A stretch of 64,000 nt of DNA from Lachnospiraceae bacterium. Lineage in GTDB: Bacteria > Bacillota > Clostridia > Lachnospirales > Lachnospiraceae. The notes below the pieces were generated by a model. It worked only from the letters and a program-made list of their open reading frames with translations, searched no databases and was not told the DNA's origin. The position numbers were made by a program, and so were the translations under genes. Positions 61,401 to 64,000 of the stretch are shown one piece after another; within the stretch, counting starts at the first letter, position 1, and every line of letters starts with the position of its first letter. Location of the stretch: the NCBI GenBank assembly GCA_017634065.1, contig JAGBOC010000013.1, forward strand, positions 1 through 64,000. The letters are read 5' to 3'.

Positions 61401-64000
61401 GGTAAGAAATGGCCTGCAACTATGTCAAGATACAATGAGCAAAGAGAAAATCCTATTGTAGAAGGACAAAATGTATATATATATGGTTCAGATACAGCAA
61501 ATAGAGAAAATATAATATTTGAAAATATAAAGATAAGAGGCAATTTCCGAAACTCTATTTCGTCAGAATATATGATGGACACAACACTTGTAAAGAATTG
61601 GTCGCTCTATCATGGATATGGCTCACTTATAAATGCATCAAATGATTTGTATGCATTTAATGTCCTATTTGACAACATTATAGCGACAAGGTCAAATGGT
61701 ATATTAAATGGTGGAACAGGCAAAAACTATATAAATAAATGTAAGTTTACAAATGTCACCTCAACAGAAAATGGTGGAGTTCTCTGTGTGGGAAGTGCTA
61801 ACCCTGTAAGTGTAGGTGGTGTAAAAGTAATTGATAGTGAATTTGAAAATTGTGAATCATATCAAAATGGTGGTGCTATATATCTCCAAAATATAACAGG
61901 AAATAGCACAAATAAAAATGTAAAAATAAGAGGTAGCAAGTTTAAAGAAAATGTTGCACGAATTAATGGTGGTGCAATTTACTTAAATGGTGTAAGTAAC
62001 CTATATATTTCTAAAAGTGAGTTTGAAGAAAATAAAGCCGAGATAAGTGGTGGAGCTATCGCAGTTCACGAAAATATAAAGCAACTATCTACACTTAAGA
62101 TAGCAAAAGAAGAAAACTCTGATAGCCTAACAAGATTTTATAAAAATGAAACGAATTACAATGGTGGAGCAATATCTCTAAATGATACATATTATGATAA
62201 TGAGACAAAAGGTGATAAAGGAGTAAAACAAGGAAAGAGTATAGAAGTAGTTCTTGGTAATGTTGACTTTATCGAAAATGTAGCAAGTGGAATACTATAT
62301 GCTACAAGAAGTACAAATTATAGATATAATTCCTTCGGTGGAGCTATTTATTCAAAAGGTGCAGTATCACTTAAAGTAGGAGCCAATATAGATGGAAATT
62401 ATGATAAAAATGCAGTAGTTAATTTTGATGATAATGAAGCATCAAATGGTGGAGCATTATTCTCTGCAAGTTACAATAAGTTTGACACAACTCTTGCAAG
62501 TCTTGAATCTTACACTACAAAATATGAAAATGTAGTGACACTTTTTGCTGGTAAGATGGAAGGCAATGGTGTAGCCAATAGTAATAAAGGTGGTGACGCT
62601 TGGAAGTTTGTAAGCTGGGGTGGTGGAGCTATTTATGCTACAGGAAAGTCTGAAGTAAATGCAGAAAAGAACTTTAAGATCAATGATAATGATGATGCAG
62701 TATTTGCCTGTGATGCAAAAATAAATATAGATACAGAGATGACAAATAACGAAGGTAGATATGTTTTAGGCTATACAAATAATAGAGAGAATAATTATGT
62801 GTTTAAGAGTAATACAAATATTCACGACAACCATACTCAAGATGCTATAACAAATGATTTTGTAGCATATTATAGTAGTCCTGATACTCGTGAAGCAACT
62901 CCTTCTCTCACAGAAGATTTAAATACATATATTTGTGATGGACCTACATTTAATGAGCTATTTGTATCAGCAGCAGGATCTCCTTTTGCAGGAAAGAGAG
63001 CGAATGTAACAAAGATTCAATGGACTAATACTTTACCAGATACAGTAGTTCAAGGATACCAGCTTAATCCAAGCATCACAGCTGGTGGAAGTGCTTATGG
63101 TCCTATAAATGTAAAGAACGGAAATACATATGCTGATAATGCTGTCCTTGGATGGCTTGATTCAAGTAATGCCTTCTATCTATATAGTAAGCATAAAGTT
63201 GGTATAAAAGATGGCAACTTACAAGGAATGTTTGGAGGTTTCCAAGCAGCTACAAGTATAGACTTGGGCAATTTCACAAGTGCTCCATATCAGTGGACTA
63301 ATTTGCGACAAACATTTCAGCGCTGCTCTTCATTAAAATCTGTTGACTTATCAAATATAAAGTGGACAGAATGTCCTACAACACTTGCGTATATGTTTAC
63401 TATGTGTACATCACTTGAAGAAGTTAATTTATCAAGTATGATAACTTCTTATGTAAATAGTTCTAGCGTAAAAGTTTACACTACCGAGATGAATGATATG
63501 TTTAGCAATTGCAGGAATCTTAAGAAGATTGATTTGAGAAACTTTGACACTGCTGGTGTTACAAATATGGAAAATATGTTCGCTTATTGCCAGTCCCTTA
63601 AGACTTTAGATATCACATCTTTTGATACAAGCAATGTAACAGATATGGAAAAGATGTTTGTAAAATGTGCATTAGAAGAACTTGACTTATCACACTTTGA
63701 TGTAAGTAAAGTCACTAGTATGAAAGGAATGTTTAAGGAGTCATCTATTAAGAATCTTGATCTATCAAATTGGAATCTAAAAAATATAACAGGTAGAACG
63801 ACACTTGATATAGATGAGATGTTTGCAGATAGTAGTATAGAAAAAATATTTGTGACAAAAGACTTTAATTGTGAGTTTAGTGGAGCAAATGTATTTAATG
63901 GAGCGAGTGGTCTTAAAGGTGGTAATGGCACAGTTTATTCAGGTACTAATGTAAGTGGAGCATATTTTAAGGCACTTAATGAAAATGATGAAGGTGTCGG
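58500..64000 (+). CDS. Second giant surface protein with Pmp-like and BspA-like repeats (5' part; runs off the window)
   Basis: Open from ATG 58500 (AGGGGAAGAA upstream) to the window end: 1833 codons without a stop. Signal peptide (1-35), then YYYLYQEEQYQYEQ, a long acidic Glu/Ser/Thr region (100-330, with ASEIE-type repeats), an Ig-like segment (VVKWEVVKIYLATYSEF near 338) and more acidic sequence with PTVAGF, also found in the first giant. Residue 821 starts the Cys/His head HPICG...CTGH, followed by ICNC and a beta helix with repeated GGAIY/GGAI turns (1120-1390). From about residue 1580 come BspA-type (DUF285) leucine-rich repeats: LKTLDITSFDTSNVTDMEKM and similar. Probable paralogous adhesin. 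Confidence 0.85.
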   Translation, partial: MKEQFNLKRVIAVMLVVANIFASAGFSVLASSVANMVYVATINEKELKNYYYLYQEEQYQYEQSIKYYADYDTEDNISDELKDKVKSKLDETLNQSEETVQSTGTYDEDTSLKSTEKSDNLTSPEEKSEKSENFTNEENPKDSNSNDNINGTDYSEEPENDETTTEIPEETETSETVETSESEKESTEETSETSKEETSSTENAETSVTSEETKETIKEESTETKEKEVTTEKVATENNVDKIVEEEKVSTDSETESVNENIATNSEVKEPTEATISEIVKEASVSEVDKVVEASASEIEIATVSEIEEASASEIEKASESEIQTIATKSIVVIATVPVVKWEVVKIYLATYSEFDILAYNDQVAEKIDKEKLINDKLAKTARVLVKNNLGESKLLTINIKWSVKKRVVIATRSNPKTWPYRKEKWQKDFGMGKYQNIKDDSDVIKATSDEIKVVETLKEEVKDEHGDDAVLVIKKTTASVIKNNLKLEKAVYESDEVDELENEEIKVEESTAIPESVKQTYIEDETADITVVSAESLDEKASDENKVVTEETEEIIEPTVAGFIGSDVSSSSEVSENDESEESSETTMSSEATSIEDTTSEDTSSAESYVVATEDEAISVDMTDDVVNNETEQVATESDASEYINDLPLYKDTVKDADNKDANGVVLNGSYDLAEMEIYTVDLEDLATQVLNKLNGTDTEVVEVDDSSEDLEKESSSSAEPELLPNLLQSVSNFFGGLFGSSDDSTTNETGKKVETNDDENVISEEELRKLDNASLDLSDAVNELGLGLLPMPEVGVNDFGLFGSGFNEDHRYAAFALNHPICGLKKSADGSTCTGHTIDGETFYHNSINTQPTDKTDYMGIECSERLPQLALKNTATVSVTKDMAVCLFADAGSTDNTYTLTNKIKVESGVNFYICTNAINLRFASESRIFGSGNVYICNCQERDTSGAMTHITTENDFTVIDQFGKKWPATMSRYNEQRENPIVEGQNVYIYGSDTANRENIIFENIKIRGNFRNSISSEYMMDTTLVKNWSLYHGYGSLINASNDLYAFNVLFDNIIATRSNGILNGGTGKNYINKCKFTNVTSTENGGVLCVGSANPVSVGGVKVIDSEFENCESYQNGGAIYLQNITGNSTNKNVKIRGSKFKENVARINGGAIYLNGVSNLYISKSEFEENKAEISGGAIAVHENIKQLSTLKIAKEENSDSLTRFYKNETNYNGGAISLNDTYYDNETKGDKGVKQGKSIEVVLGNVDFIENVASGILYATRSTNYRYNSFGGAIYSKGAVSLKVGANIDGNYDKNAVVNFDDNEASNGGALFSASYNKFDTTLASLESYTTKYENVVTLFAGKMEGNGVANSNKGGDAWKFVSWGGGAIYATGKSEVNAEKNFKINDNDDAVFACDAKINIDTEMTNNEGRYVLGYTNNRENNYVFKSNTNIHDNHTQDAITNDFVAYYSSPDTREATPSLTEDLNTYICDGPTFNELFVSAAGSPFAGKRANVTKIQWTNTLPDTVVQGYQLNPSITAGGSAYGPINVKNGNTYADNAVLGWLDSSNAFYLYSKHKVGIKDGNLQGMFGGFQAATSIDLGNFTSAPYQWTNLRQTFQRCSSLKSVDLSNIKWTECPTTLAYMFTMCTSLEEVNLSSMITSYVNSSSVKVYTTEMNDMFSNCRNLKKIDLRNFDTAGVTNMENMFAYCQSLKTLDITSFDTSNVTDMEKMFVKCALEELDLSHFDVSKVTSMKGMFKESSIKNLDLSNWNLKNITGRTTLDIDEMFADSSIEKIFVTKDFNCEFSGANVFNGASGLKGGNGTVYSGTNVSGAYFKALNENDEGV

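Overview
The window is A+T-rich DNA from a low-GC Firmicute, most likely a clostridial Lachnospiraceae-type anaerobe. This is inferred from the gene families (soj/spo0J-type parAB followed by a DUF4446 gene, dnaX-recR, a short-form pgi, BspA/Pmp-like surface giants) and from Gram-positive style signals: strong AGGAG ribosome sites, TTGACA-17-TATAAT promoters, a CIRCE element and TGTTTCACGTGAAACA parS sites. It is chromosomal and lies near the replication origin, because rsmG, two parS sites, parA and parB are together and dnaX-recR follows. The species cannot be fixed from the sequence.

Layout. 0-6 kb is loosely packed: a flavodoxin-like reductase, the debris of a toxin-antitoxin pair, a decayed NHLM-type peptide exporter fused by deletion to half of azlC, a secreted Pro/Gly-repeat protein, an MFS permease and a zinc-ribbon miniprotein. 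5.7-12.7 kb is rsmG plus a five-gene par operon (parA, parB, DUF4446, a large membrane-anchored protein, a lipoprotein) with its own promoter and terminator. 12.7-17.8 kb is a defence-like cassette: an AAA+ ATPase, a fused nuclease-methyltransferase, a specificity subunit with an in-frame 24-bp tandem duplication in its spacer, and a DUF5412 membrane protein. 17.8-21.4 kb holds rsmA, an S11 peptidase homologue that has lost all three catalytic motifs, and pgi carrying an in-frame 18-bp repeat expansion. 21.4-25.5 kb is a compact accessory island: a RelB/YoeB toxin-antitoxin pair, a structured RNA of about 200 nt with its own promoter and terminator, a C5-methyltransferase plus HNH endonuclease pair, and hicAB. 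25.5-33.5 kb holds hsp20 under a CIRCE operator, two lipoproteins (one a histidine phosphatase), an MFS carrier, a DUF4153 protein and proteins of unknown role. 33.5-38.7 kb is dnaX-recR and downstream genes ending in cvpA. 38.7-39.2 kb is a tRNA operon (Asp, Tyr, Val, initiator Met) preceded by a truncated tRNA-Asp-like element.

From 39.5 kb to the end lie two adjacent giant surface-protein genes. The first encodes 6276 residues: signal peptide, acidic repeat region, about seven beta-helix modules of roughly 650-740 residues, a glycine linker, DG repeats and cell-wall-binding repeats. The second runs off the window. It shares the N-terminal architecture and the Cys/His head motif but moves into BspA-like (DUF285) leucine-rich repeats. 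They look like paralogous adhesins and are the most distinctive content here.

How the parts relate. The par operon and its parS sites serve chromosome segregation. Two restriction-type systems, two intact toxin-antitoxin systems and one decayed one sit between housekeeping genes as accessory insertions. Several elements look able to change by repeat number (the S subunit, pgi, the giant protein's N-terminus). All functional assignments come from reading motifs by eye; no database search was run.
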